Translations under genes and position numbers: made by a program
Shown here: positions 34,706-45,138 of the stretch, piece by piece
How the letters are laid out: every line of letters begins with the position of its first letter
Position numbering within the stretch: position 1 is the first letter of the stretch
Notes under the pieces: model-generated
Databases searched by the model: none
What the model saw: only the letters and a program-made list of their open reading frames with translations
What the model was told of the DNA's origin: nothing
From: Siphonodentalium dalli
Taxonomy: Eukaryota; Mollusca; Scaphopoda; Gadilida; Siphonodentaliidae
DNA length: 64,000 nt
NCBI GenBank assembly: GCA_032622095.1
Contig: CP136064.1
Location: forward strand, 135,233,129-135,297,128
Reading direction: 5' to 3'

Positions 34706-35120
34706 TCAGGTATTTGGTTATGTCTTCTCGGGCTGCTTCCTTCTGAGATTTTGAACCAGTCGCTGCATTACCCAATTCAATGTCAGACTTTGGACTAGTT
34801 ATGACAGCAACTCTGCACAGGAACATGTCTTTCTCGTACTTTGGCTGTGGCTCCAGATTGAATTCTGTCGCACCGAGCATGTATCTCGCCGCAGCATACA
34901 TTTGCTTCATTTGAGAGCCTCCCTGTTTCACAACAGCCTCGTCCAACATTCTCCTTAGCAACGATCCATCTTTAGTCTGTTTCACTCGTACAAACTTTTG
35001 TGCTGCCAATTCCTGAAGCCTAAATCTCAATGGTGTTGTTGCTGTGATGACTTCCAGGGTATCAGTTGGTGTTGACACCATTGCTCCGCTTGCAGTCAGA
35101 AGGGCTGATCGGTGAACATC
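34665..35120 (-). pseudogene. RT thumb to RNase H linker region
   Basis: Downstream of an in-frame stop at 35121-35123, the frame reads DVHRSALLTASGAMVSTPTD and then TLEVITATTPLRFRLQELA. This matches the usual 'QR..L..I.GA..ST...LEVI....PL..R..' pattern between RT and RNase H in I- and Jockey-like elements. The remaining 100 residues form the variable linker. The stop and the frame change against the RT segment show decay. Confidence 0.75.
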
Positions 35121-35130
35121 TTAAAGTGAA

Positions 35131-35873
35131 TTAAGATGAGTCTCTTTTGTTGTCATCCAAGCCGGATATGCATACTCTAACAATGGCCGGATAAATGTCT
35201 GGTAAAGCTGTAGAAACACCTTCATATTGGCTTTTGTTAAATCTACTCAAGATGTTCAGAGCCTTTGATGCCTTGATCTTCACATTCTGTACCTGTTCAT
35301 CGAACTTCAGTTTTTCGTCAATTATGACCCCGAGGACCTTCTTATACGACACCCTCTTCAGTTGTTTTCCATTCATGTATATACTTGGCACCGTTGTTGT
35401 AGCCTCTGGGGAGAAGTGGATATAGTCAGTTTTGTCTGCATTTATGCAAATGTGCCATCTGTTACACCATTGTTGGACCTTTTCCAGACTTCCATTCGTT
35501 GATAGCTGCACTTCCTTAACATCTTTTCCTTCATTAAGAATGGTCATATCATCAGAAAAGTATGTTGTTATACAATTTCCCATTGTTGGCATGTCGCTTG
35601 TGTATATGATGAATAGAATAGGGCTGATGACAGACCCTTGTGGGATGCCAATCTGTGTCTTTATCCACGGGCTTATATAGGAGTTGACCATCCTCCTACT
35701 CTTTCTGTCACACAAGAAATTCTTGATATACTGTACAATTCTTCCATCTAGTCCTAGATTGTGAAGTTTGTATAGAATACCCAGTCTCATTACTCAAAAT
35801 CCACGAATGTCATCACCCCATGCATCTTCTCATTTACATTCTCATTGTTGTTGGCTTCATAATCATCAGTACT
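35131..35873 (-). pseudogene. reverse transcriptase of non-LTR retrotransposon
   Basis: RNA-directed DNA polymerase. The motif A start FVDFE (about 35801-35815) ends at a TAA. The next frame resumes with LGILYKLHNLGLDG, so roughly eight codons of the usual 'KAFDxVW' have been lost, with a frameshift. Motif B is GIPQGSVISPILF. The catalytic motif C is YFSDDM, where most relatives have (Y/F)ADD, so the alanine is replaced by serine. The NADKTDYIHFS and KKVLGVIID blocks follow. The frame ends at 35131; the expected continuation WMTTKETHLNSL is in another frame. Upstream codons up to 35873 precede the MITE insertion. Confidence 0.88.
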
Positions 35874-35875
35874 TA

Positions 35876-36187
35876 CCCCGCTGGACAAAACAAGTGTCCA
35901 TTGGCACCACGGTTGAGCACCGCGGCCCAACAGCAAGTACACTGCAGCCGATGCTGACAACTACAACGCGGCCGAATGGCATGTACATCGTGGTTAGATT
36001 TTGGGTTTGTATCATCTTTTTTCAGTTTAATGAACGTACACCGCGGCAACTACACCATGGCCGAATGGCAAGTACACCGCAGCCCAATTGTTGTTAGCCG
36101 GTGGAGTCGCAGTGTAGTTGCATTTCGGCCGCGGTGGCAACGCTAACCGCACCGCGGTTAAGTGGACACTTGTTTTGTCCAGCAGGG
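35876..36187. mobile_element. TA-flanked MITE inserted in the reverse transcriptase, 312 bp
   Basis: The ends are ccccgctggacaaaacaagt and acttgttttgtccagcaggg, flanked by TA at 35874-35875 and 36188-36189. RT-like coding is seen on both sides (STDDYEANNN below, ENTALAVKALETLIS above), so the MITE landed in the retroelement. The interior has repeated ccgcgg and 'cgaatggcaagtacac' words. TA targets suggest the Tc1/mariner superfamily. Confidence 0.85.
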
Positions 36188-36252
36188 TAGCTGATTAATG
36201 TCTCTAGTGCTTTAACTGCTAGTGCTGTATTCTCTAGGAGCTATTCTCTGTT

Positions 36253-36288
36253 TGCTGACAACTAGTGACAGTTCACTAGTTGTCAGCA
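36253..36288. repeat. perfect 16-bp hairpin
   Basis: tgctgacaactagtga, a 4-nt loop cagt, then tcactagttgtcagca. It lies at the 5' limit of the recognisable retroelement and may mark an inversion junction. Confidence 0.95.
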
Positions 36289-36475
36289 TCGTAATGAATA
36301 ATCAAGTCATTTCTGCATGTGTTTCACGATCTTTGACTGTTTGTCATGAACATTAATAATGCAAAGTTGTTATTAGATCTGAGATATCATGACTCAACGA
36401 TATTGGGTACTGGGCATATTTTGGGTTTGAAAAACATAAGTCTATGGATTTTATTCATAAAACATTATAAAACCA

Positions 36476-36820
36476 ATATCACACCGACCAATCGTTTCTG
36501 CGCTGTGGCGGGTGTATGTCCGCTGTGTTGGAGTGTACGGGTGCTGTGGCGGTCAAATTGCGATTTTTTTCGAGCAAAAAGTCAGTAGTATCTACATGCC
36601 AACATGGGCAGGTAAATGTCATATTTATTACAATAAACGGTCCACAGCCCTGTAGGGTGATATTAGTGCCAACAGATGCACGCTTCTTCGCCCCTCCCTT
36701 AGTTTCTTTGTCTGAGAAAAACGCTACGGGACACAAAATACCTGGGTAATTTTTCTGAACATTGTCTCCCACTGAAAACAGTCTATAAAAATTAACTCAT
36801 TGATAATACGTTAACACTCT
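36476..36820 (+). mobile_element. MITE copy A of an inverted pair
   Basis: Outer end caccgaccaatcgtttctgc. Landmarks are 'ccacagccctgtagggtgat', 'cttcttcgcccctccc' and 'gtctcccactgaaaacagtc'. All recur in reverse order and opposite strand at 40858-41191. The overlapping plus and minus ORFs (36479-36772) are shadows within it. It may be one end of a 4.7-kb element or an independent copy. Confidence 0.8.
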
Positions 36821-36821
36821 A

Positions 36822-37260
36822 CTCTTGGGCTCCAAATAAAAGTGCAGACCCAAATAATAGTGCAGGGGGTAAATTCCATTGAAAGTTAATAAACGTGCAG
36901 ACCCAAATAATAGTGCAGGGGAAGTTCTGAGCAAAACATCAACATATTAACTGTGGTTAAACAAAGTATTTGTATTGTACTAGTAGGTCAAGTATAGGAA
37001 TCAAGACAGTATGTGTCATGTGGTGTTTTATTCAATATATAAATGTTCACACGTATGCCATATACATGTACATGCATAAAGTTATACCGGTAAGCTCAAC
37101 ATTTTGATATCGGAATCATATAGAAATCTTGAGTTTGTGTTGATTTCAATTTTCACAGCATCAAATTAATAAACGTGCAGACCCAAATAAGCACTGTGCA
37201 GGGGGGAAATTACCCAAGAAAATAATAAACGTGCATGCATGTTTATTTGGAGCCCAAGAG
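36822..37260. mobile_element. TA-flanked MITE, 439 bp
   Basis: Ends are ctcttgggctccaaataaa and tttatttggagcccaagag, with TA at 36820-36821 and 37261-37262. The interior repeats 'aaacgtgcagacccaaataa' followed by 'tagtgcagggg' three to four times. The TIR is perfect for 19 bp, so insertion is probably fairly recent. Probably Tc1/mariner-like and non-autonomous. Confidence 0.88.
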
Positions 37261-37262
37261 TA

Positions 37263-37639
37263 CTGATGAGCCTCATGTGAGCTACAATAATTCATGAACG
37301 TATCCATATTGGCCAACTGTCATAAGAGCCACTAATAGTCGAGAAAACAGCGATCTAAGGGGACCACTAGTCACACAAAAATGCATAAAAGTGCGAACGC
37401 TGCTGTAAAGTAGATGACAACAATGCTGTGGAAAACCCTGTTATACAATTAGATGAGACCATATGGAATTCTTGTGTTGTTTCAGAGCTGGTGTAATTTT
37501 CCGCAAGCTTGTTTACATTGTGGTGCCTAAGTGACAGAGGCATGACAATTTCTAAGCGATTCTACATGTGTATGCTTAACATTGCCATTCCAATCACAAC
37601 CTACATGTACATATCCCCATATATTGTCCTTATTAGCTC
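37263..37639. other. no recognisable feature
   Basis: Mixed sequence without coding support. The 67-codon ORF at 37509-37712 runs into a (gt)n tract and is not supported. Confidence 0.4.
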
Positions 37640-38400
37640 AACTTTACTTTGTAAAGTTTTGAGCTATTGCCATGGTTTGGTATCCGTCGTCTGTGTGTGT
37701 GTGCGTGTGTGATTCGTCAACAATTTCCTTTAGCACGGGCTACAGTTCGTAACTTTGGTCTGATTATTATGAAATTTGTCATGGATGTTGACATTGACAT
37801 GTAGATGGGAACGGGTCATTTTGGGGTCATTCGGAAAAAAAACATTGCCGCTAGTGGCCATCTTGGATTTCAAAATTCAATCCAGTAGCACGGGATACAG
37901 ACCGTACTGTTCGTCTGATCATCATGAAATTTGTCGTGGATGTTAATATTGACATGTAGATGGGAACGAGTCATTTTGGTGTCAACCGGCCAAAAAACAT
38001 GGCCGCCAGCAGCCATCTTGGATTTTACTCTTTGCATGACTAAATCCTTCGGCATGGGCTACAGGTCGTAGCTTTGATCGGATCATCATGAAATTAGTCA
38101 TGTGTGTTAACAATGACATGTAGATGGGAATGAGTCATTTTGGGGTCATTCAGCGCCAAAAAACATGGCCACCAGCGGCCATCTTGGATTTCACTCTTTG
38201 CATAACTAGGCCTTTCAACTTTCCACATTCCTAATCACTCCATTGACTGTAACACATGAAATTATTCCCTTTCCAAGTTGAGCTACAGTGTCATTGACAC
38301 TTTCATTTACACTCCTTTTTAATCTCTCTTCATTGCTCATCACAAAAAAATTACCTTCTTTACAAAGTTGAGCTACAGTGTCATTGACACTTTCATATTT
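37640..38400. repeat. tandem modules, GGCCGCCAGCGGCCATCTTGG family
   Basis: Three units of about 160-170 bp each carry, in order, 'cgggctacag(t/g)tcgtaact', 'gatcatcatgaaatttgtc', 'gacatgtagatgggaacg', 'gagtcattttggggtcat' and 'aacatggccgccagcggcca' with 'tcttggatt'. A direct repeat 'gttgagctacagtgtcattg' then lies at 38276 and 38366. Related modules occur at 40330-40760 and in both arms of the fold-back structure (about 7465, 8270, 14545 and 15285). This is a dispersed repeat, not coding. Confidence 0.85.
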
Positions 38401-38476
38401 ACTGTATCATGACTATATCGAGGCTGTGTGAAGTGGCAAGTGACTGCTCAGGAGATTTCCTACATTATTCGCTTAA

Positions 38477-38640
38477 AGGTACGGTACTCAATCCGATCAG
38501 GCGATCCCCATATCATCAAGATACAACAACAACATTTCTTAAAATTACATTCTAGTTATCTGAATCGATGTATTGCAATGAAATAATGCTTATAAACCAC
38601 TGTCAACTAATTTATTGTATCAAATTTCCCAAAACTTGTT
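38477..38640. mobile_element. TTAA MITE fragment, copy 3 (left end only)
   Basis: TTAA at 38473-38476, then aggtacggtactcaatccga with a small 'ggtac' duplication. The right end is missing, apparently truncated where the next repeat begins at about 38650. Confidence 0.7.
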
Positions 38641-38989
38641 ATTTATATATAACTAGCTGGGTACCCGTTCTGACGGGGATAGTCGTTGTGTTGTTTTTTT
38701 ATAGTTATGTTTTAACTCACCAACACCCCAAAAAATGGTATTAGCAGATAATGTGCATATTTTCGGGAGAACAGACTGGGAAAGTAGGGAAATCTGCATT
38801 GGTGTTAACACATCGAAATACATGAGATACGATTGTTAGCAGATTTATACCTAAAATAAGTTTTGTATAAGCAGATATTGTGCAAAAATGACGATGTCGG
38901 TAATAATAACATATCTCGAACCCGGTGGTCGTAGAATTCGATTTGGACAGACTCCACGCTTTAGTTGTATTAGGCAATTCGTCCTCGAT

Positions 38990-39410
38990 TGTTCAAATTG
39001 GTGTCAACCTAAGTTGATATTAACAAATCGATGGTAGCTTGGCGTGAGAATGAGGCATGTGAATCGACTATTCAGCAGGTCATCAGAACACATTGAGAAA
39101 GTTCGAATTGGTGGCAAGCAAAGTTGATATTTACAAATTGAGTGAATGGTTGCTTGGTGTCAGAATACATTGAGAAATTTAAAATGGGCGCCTAACAATA
39201 TTTACAAATTGAGTGAATGGTTGCTTGGCTTGAGAATGAGGCAAATTAATCGATCGACCAGTCAGCAGGTAATCAGAATGCCTTGAAAAAATGTTCAAAT
39301 TGGTGTCAGGCAAAGTTAGTATTTACAAAAGCAGGTAATCAGAATGTATTAAAAAGCTTCAAATTAGTGTCAAGAAAAGTTAATATTTACTAAAGTATAT
39401 TATAATCTCA
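38990..39410. repeat. degenerate tandem repeat of roughly 130 bp
   Basis: Three to four units share 'ttcaaattggtgtca', 'aaagttgatatttacaaatt', 'gagtgaatggttgcttgg' and 'cagcaggtaatcagaa'. Unit lengths vary by internal deletion. Confidence 0.8.
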
Positions 39411-39779
39411 ACAACTTACGACAGAAGGAAAATGTACAAAGAGGCAGTATTTCAGTTATTATTCTAATAGTCACACAGTCAAGGCAATTTAGCACTGAGG
39501 CTCGTCAATTTAGCACTGCTGCTCATTGTAAACTATAAAACAGTCAACAGTCTGAATTCACAGATTGATCAGCGCATCAAACTACCCGTCCCGAGATAGA
39601 GGTTGAAGGCCTCATATACACACGCTAATTAAGGATGAAGCTTCAAAAGAATCGAGTTAAGCAATTTCTGTAAATAAACCAAATGTCTGTTACACGGCTT
39701 TAACCAAAATTTCGGCCTGTGGACAATGATGTTTAGAAGGTGATTCTTCCGTCCACCATTCTCCTCAAACCAACCTCGA

Positions 39780-39852
39780 AGTCCCCTATCAGGCACTGAT
39801 CTGAGAAGAACAGATACCACACTTTGATCTTAGCCAAAAGGCCGAGAAGCGT
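39780..39852 (-). ncRNA. U2 snRNA-like 5' segment, probably pseudogene or SINE head
   Basis: On the minus strand the segment reads cgcttctcggccttttggct, then aagatcaaagtgtggtatct and gttctt. This is almost the first 45 nt of spliceosomal U2 RNA (stem I and the branch-point recognition region). The branch-pairing word normally GTAGTA is GTGGTA here. A hairpin atcagtgcctgat follows in the place of stem IIa, but no Sm site or downstream U2 stems are visible. The segment lies in repetitive sequence between direct repeats of about 35 bp (39524-39562 and 39899-39932). A retro-copied fragment or a U2-derived SINE is more likely than a working gene. Confidence 0.7.
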
Positions 39853-40267
39853 AACTGTACAGGACTTCGCACTAAGCGAGGTGTGGAAAATAAATGGTCA
39901 TTGTAAACTAACAGTCAACAGTCTGAATTCACAAACTATAAAACAGTCAACAGTCTGAATTAACAAAAAGAATGTCTGAAGTCGAAGCGTTGCGTCGAAC
40001 TGACTCGAAACAACAAAACCTTCGCCAGCCTCATATACAGATAAAGAGCGTTGTTAGGTTAACCAACCCGAATATGGGATTAATAAAGAGCGTTAATTGT
40101 AAGGCAATTTAGCACTGCGGCTCAGTGGATCCGGAGATATGAGTTTTGAAGGGGAATGTCACGCCGCACGAACAAACGGATGGGCCTATGTTGATTCCCG
40201 GGTGATATTACGTGCCCGTACCAAGTTTCGTCGAAATAGGTCCAGCCGTTTTAGAGTCCATCCTGGC

Positions 40268-40305
40268 CACACACACACACACACACCCTCACACACACAC
40301 ACAAA
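40268..40305. repeat. (AC)n microsatellite
   Basis: An interrupted run of cacacacac, found at the end of the Helentron-like repeat. Confidence 0.95.
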
Positions 40306-40329
40306 CTTTCCTCAAATATATATTAGATC

Positions 40330-40770
40330 ACATGACATACAATGTATTGTTCAAGGATAATGATATTGGCAAGTAGATGGGAAACGAGTCATTTTTGGGT
40401 TATTCAGAAAAAAACATGGCTGCTAGCGGCCATCTTGGGTTTCAAAATTTGATCCATTACCATTAGGTCTGATCGTTATGAAATTTGACTTAATTGGAGG
40501 TTGACAGTTGCATGCAGATGGGAACGAGATGTTTTGGGGTGAATAGGCCAAACAAAAAAAGTCACCATCCGCTATCTTGGATTTCAGTATTAATTACTAG
40601 TAAACCATTTAAATTCTTTATTACGAGCTGCAGACCGTATCATAGGTCTGATAATTATGCAATTTGTCATGCAGGTTGACATTGGCATGTCAGTGGGGAC
40701 ATCGAATCATATATAAGGTCAATCGCCATACAAAAAAAGTCACCAATAACCCAATGTGACCACAATTATA
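40330..40770. repeat. GGCCATCTTGG modules, diverged
   Basis: Two to three diverged units related to 37640-38400: 'aagtagatgggaaacgagtc', 'atggctgctagcggccatct' and 'ataggtctgataattatgc'. No coding. Confidence 0.75.
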
Positions 40771-40857
40771 ATTGGCCATAATAATTGGTGTGGGTATGAG
40801 ACACTGCATGTGTCAAAAAATACATTTTGAAGCGTTACCGGTTTTGACGTCATTTGT

Positions 40858-41191
40858 AGGGTGTTAATGTGTTATCACTGTGTTCAAATCAGACTGTTTT
40901 CAGTGGGAGACAATGTTCAGAAGCCATACCCAGGCATTTTGCGTAGCGTTTTTCTCAGACATAGAAACTAAGGGAGGGGCGAAGAAGCGTTCATCTGTTG
41001 GCAGTAATATCACCCTACAGGGCTGTGGACTGTTTATTGTAATAAATATGATAATTACCTGTCCAGGTAGATATTACTGAATTTTTGTGTCTCGGTCGCT
41101 CGAAAAAAATTGCAATTTGACCCCCACAGCACCCGTACACTCCAACACAGCGGACCCGCCACAGCGCAGAAACGATTGGTCGGTGTGAATA
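40858..41191 (-). mobile_element. MITE copy B of an inverted pair
   Basis: Reverse-oriented copy of 36476-36820: 'gactgttttcagtgggagac', 'gggaggggcgaagaagcg', 'atcaccctacagggctgtgg' and 'gcgcagaaacgattggtcgg'. It can be aligned by eye over the full length. Confidence 0.8.
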
Positions 41192-41518
41192 TTATACTTG
41201 CCTATATTAAAACAATTCTTTGTTTGGTGTACATGACAGTCAATATTCGTTTACATTGTCGACAGCTGTATAGCCTATTCTCACCTAACTTGATCTTATT
41301 CTTCCGATATATATTGTCACATTGGGCTGGGGCCTGGGGTTCCCCCCTTATAAGACACTCATATGTATAGTACAATCAGTTTGGTTATTAAACATGACCA
41401 CATATAGGTATAATTACAACTACTTTCGCTTTCACTTTAAATGCGTGCATTGATTGGTCAAGGTCCTTAGATACACTTGGTAGCGACAATCTCTATCAGC
41501 CGAGGGAAGTAGTGATGC
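41192..41518. other. no recognisable feature
   Basis: No family resemblance in the small ORFs and no repeats noted. Confidence 0.4.
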
Positions 41519-41635
41519 GGACCGGACCACCTTGGGTAGTCCGGTCCACTGCCAAGGCGTCCAGTCCGGTCCTGTCCAGGCCATTCCGGTCCGCTACACA
41601 TGTGGTCTGGACTGGTCCAAAAAGGTCCGGTCCAC
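41519..41635. repeat. GGTCCGGTCC-type short repeat
   Basis: The word (a/t)ccggtcc or its complement ggaccgga occurs about six times in 115 bp (gcggaccggaccacc, agtccggtccactg, ggtccggtccacat), with tgg and ctgg spacers. A GC-rich island in AT-rich surroundings; not coding. Confidence 0.75.
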
Positions 41636-41922
41636 ATATAATAGGCTATATGTTAATGAATTCTCTGTTTTCTCAAAGTTTTTACTCTGTGTAGTACAAA
41701 CTATAAGGTTACTGAGTTCAGTGCATTGCAATGAGTCCATGTATGTTAAAACTTACATTGTTTGCCGATTGTATGCGTCATTGTCTGTCTCTGGTGGGAT
41801 ATACTGGGAACGATGCACGATAATAGTATTTCTAGTAATGCGAACATGCACTAATTAAATGTATTGGACAGATATATAGCTAGGGCCAGAATGTGTTATA
41901 ACCAATCTAACATGGCACTTAA
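41636..41922. other. no recognisable feature
   Basis: AT-rich sequence leading to the next MITE. Confidence 0.4.
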
Positions 41923-42391
41923 AGGTACTCAACCCGTAAAGAGGGTCCCCATCTCAACAGATTCCAACAACAACAATCCGATCAGAGGGTCCTATATTAC
42001 TATTTCTTTGGCTTTGGGGGTAAAAAATATTTGATTCGAGTCGAGGAACCCATCAAACAAAGCTCAGAGTTATTAGATATTGATTTTTCAAATTTGTTAT
42101 GTTCTCGAGATGAGTACCAATAACTGCCGTAATCTGCTCTGGATGTGTACTCCAAATCTATTCAAACAGACAAGGATGAATAACTCTAAAATCAAGTGGT
42201 AATTTTATCGCAATTTTGATTGAGTTCTGGGCCAGATAGTATTCCCGATAATGAAAAATAATAGATTTCTAAAATCGATATCTAACAAATCTGAGCTTTG
42301 ATGGGTGACTTCCTCGACTCGAATCAAATATTTTTGACCCCCGAAGCCATTGAAATAGTAATTGAGAGGAGTTTTATCGGGTTGAGTACCT
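41923..42391. mobile_element. TTAA MITE, AGGTACTCAATCCGATC family, copy 4 (long form)
   Basis: TTAA at 41919-41922 and 42392-42395. Near the left end it carries an extra segment 'ccatctcaacagattccaac' then 'aacaacaatccgatcaga', shared with the copy at 63906. The inverted arms can be followed for about 110 bp (tttggctttgg, gattcgagtcgagg and aaagctcagag against their complements). Confidence 0.9.
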
Positions 42392-42395
42392 TTAA

Positions 42396-42955
42396 CTGAT
42401 CGTATGCATGATTCGTATCATACTTATTTTTATTAAATTGAAATTTAAACGAAATAACTACATGTGTATACTGATTACAATTATACAAATGTGTACTAAT
42501 ATGACTACTACATTAATATTGGAGTCTTGGAGATTGTGATGGCTGATTGTATAGTCCTGACAATTACAGTTATATACCTATTAAAGTACAACTACACTAT
42601 TGGATTAATGTGACTGTCTTGTGTGTACTATGTAATGTGGTTTGCATGTTTCTTCGATAATTATAACTGTGAAAAATAATAGAATACTCGATTCGATATC
42701 CATCCAAATTGATTAGTTGATACAATGTTACACTGTTTATGACAAACAGTTCCATACTCATTCAGTTGCATGTTTGTCGCATTGATAAGGTGCTACATAG
42801 TGTTGGCCAGTGTTGGATAGTACTTACTAACTTAGTTATTAAAAACAGTAACAAATTTGAAAATGTTTTCAGAATGATTGACATATTAACATATGGTTTA
42901 TTCTAACAAATTTGAACTTTTTTCATAATGATCAACAATTTAACAATTGGTTTAG
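42396..42955. other. no recognisable feature
   Basis: AT-rich; no coding or strong repeat signal. Confidence 0.4.
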
Positions 42956-43035
42956 GCAAACAAAAAAAACGTCTCTGTTTCCGGTACCCGGCCTGGCTGA
43001 GATTTTCTTGCCGGCCTCAATTTTTTTTTTTATTT
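42956..43035. repeat. 'tttccggtacccggcc' dispersed repeat piece
   Basis: aaaaaaaacgtctctgtttc followed by cggtacccggcctgg. Related pieces, some reversed, lie at 44930-45012, 48220-48295, 49180-49240 and 50330-50398. All have an A- or T-run next to 'ggcc', so they may be ends of one dispersed family. Confidence 0.65.
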
Positions 43036-43800
43036 TCACGAAGTCCATAGTAACCTGTCTGTCTGAGTTAATGGCTATGGTTTTCCCAATACCAACAGCA
43101 GAACTAACCACCAATCGCGATCGTGCATTCTTGATATAAATATTAAAGACAACTAGGTCGGCCATGCTACGCAGTGAATACGTGGTGTAAATCAAACTCT
43201 ACCCTGACGAGTCACCACGGAAATCCCCCCCATCTTTTGAGGGCTGTGTACACTGCTGTGTATTTTAAAAAGTAGTTCAAGTACAATGTATTAATTATAC
43301 CGGTAGCTCCCTTAACTTCCTTCGCCTAATTGGGGGCAAAACTTGCCTGAAAGACCATCTGTTCGCGACCAAATTAAACAGTGAAAAGCATGTGCGTTTT
43401 GGCGGAAAAATGACAGTCCGTATTACGTTATAAGTCCTGGAAATTAGAGTCATCAAAAGCCAAAATCACCATCACCATTTACAAGACGAAATCGTTATCA
43501 AAGATTAAAATGCATTGGCATCCTTGAATATTCACATAAACCCGATTTTAACCCACTTTAAATAAACAACTGTTATGAATGACACAACAACTGGGTCACT
43601 GTGTCACCAACCAGACGCATCAGTGGGTCAGGTGAATAAACTCTGTGTTTACAACAGACTCTCTTTGATGTTTTCCGACCAAGCAGCAGATACCACTGAC
43701 AGAAACAACTCGCACTGTATGAAAGTATTGACCCCCTCCCATGGAGCCTGACGCATGCATATTACTACGAGCATAATTTTCATCACGCAGCAACTAAATT
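43036..43800. other. no recognisable feature
   Basis: The ORF pair at 42912-43195 is a mirror pair over the previous repeat. Nothing else is supported. Confidence 0.4.
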
Positions 43801-44145
43801 ATTGAAAACTCTGCCCCTCCACTTTCTCACTCTCTCTCTCATTCTCTCTCTCTCTCTCTGCCTCCTGATATCCCTAACACTATCTTCCCGCTGTTTCCAT
43901 CCCCAACTCAAACTTAATTACTTCTCCTTTAAAAAACATTATTTATATCCTTTCCCGTCTGATCGATACCCCTCCCTCACTTATTGAGGAAGGGGCATGT
44001 CGCCAAAGAGGAGAAGACTTCATATAAGCCCTCAGGCTTGTTGTCTGATCCTCATTTCCATACATTTATCTCTTATATGTTATATATTTATGTCACTTGT
44101 GTATTATGTGTATTATGTTTGGATTTGGAAATAAAAATATGTTTA
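43801..44145 (+). mobile_element. LINE-like 3' end, second copy
   Basis: A (tc)n tract (43830-43859) is followed by 'cctgatatccctaacactat', 'aggggcatgtcgccaaagag', 'cttcatataagccctcaggc' and the tail 'tgtttggatttggaaataaa'. The same order is found on the minus strand at 4165-4470. Upstream coding is absent, which is typical of 5' truncation. Confidence 0.6.
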
Positions 44146-45138
44146 CACTAAAGTATTAAACACACATTTCTGATCATCTGATGTGCATACATGTACTGCA
44201 TGTAAGGATTATTTGATAACTTCCTGTTAATTACACTGAAAGTTGGCAGGTAATCAATTCTGCTATTTAAAACTTTCCGGGATTGAAACAAAATAAGTCG
44301 GAAATAGGTGACTTTAAACCACAATACTAGTTAGTGATTTGGTAATATGGACAAGTTGTCACTGAAAAATAATGATCATCTATGAAGAGAAATAAGAGGG
44401 GATGAAAATACAATAGGTTTTATTGAAATGGCAAGTATTTATTCCATAAAACTATCTCTGTCAACACCAACACCAGTCCTGTAAATTTGCGTAGGCAGTG
44501 ATGAATAGAATGGCATAAAATGTGTAACCTCAGGCCCATCTACATCAGAGATATTCAGGGGAAGATTGGAAGAAAACATGTTTATTCCTGCATATCCAAG
44601 AACAGTCAGTAACATTGTTCTGGTCACATGTAATTTGTAAATAAAGGTATCAGATACTACTGTTGCATTGTGGGCTGGTAGCTGCATGGACTACATGTAT
44701 GTAAGAGGAATAACTCTAAACCCATGGCCATAGCCTAATACATTGAATTTTCACATTGGAGCACATAACAGAGCTAGAAAATATCTTTAACACCTAATAC
44801 ATGACATAATAGTCCAGCAAGCTGCATAATATATTACCAGTTAGCATGTATAAAAGCATGCCAATTTTATAATACATGTTAAAAGGGTGTACTACACTAT
44901 TTTATCACTTTCAAATGGCCGGTTAAAAAAAAAAAAAAAAAAAAAAACCCTGCCTGCCTACCTGGAAAATTTTCCCCATGTTATCGGAAACAGACATGTT
45001 TTTTTTTTTGGCCTTATACAAAAATGTTTTCAGAATGTTCAACTTTTTTAATACCCAGACTGATTTAGTTTCAGAAGTTGAGTTAGTTGACAACTTGACA
45101 TACACATTAACACTTCAAACTTTTTCAAAACCTTCATC

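Larger units (their letters stand above)
33723..36252 (-). mobile_element. decayed non-LTR retrotransposon (RT, RNase H, zinc finger)
   Basis: In minus-strand order there are a reverse transcriptase, a thumb/linker region, RNase H and a C-terminal CxC..CH..C finger. RNase H downstream of RT is found in the I-like group of non-LTR elements, so that is the likely clade. The N-terminal endonuclease is missing. At least three frameshifts and two in-frame stops were seen, and a 312-bp MITE splits the RT. The 5' side ends near the hairpin at 36253. A poly-A tail was not located, so the 3' boundary is uncertain. Confidence 0.85.
38650..40330 (+). mobile_element. Helentron-like repeat (tentative), 1.7 kb
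   Basis: It starts with 'taactagctgggtacccgtt' then 'ctgacgggg' and ends with 'ccaagtttcgtcgaaatagg', 'tccagccgttttagagtcca' and an (ac)n tract. This start and end grammar is widespread in invertebrate repeats that I recall being assigned to Helentrons. The inside holds a 130-bp-type tandem repeat and a U2-like segment. No protein is encoded. Confidence 0.4.

Noticed and set aside
39629-39820. 63-codon minus-strand ORF downstream of the U2-like segment
   Set aside because: It overlaps the U2-derived repeat, so it is RNA-derived sequence rather than coding.
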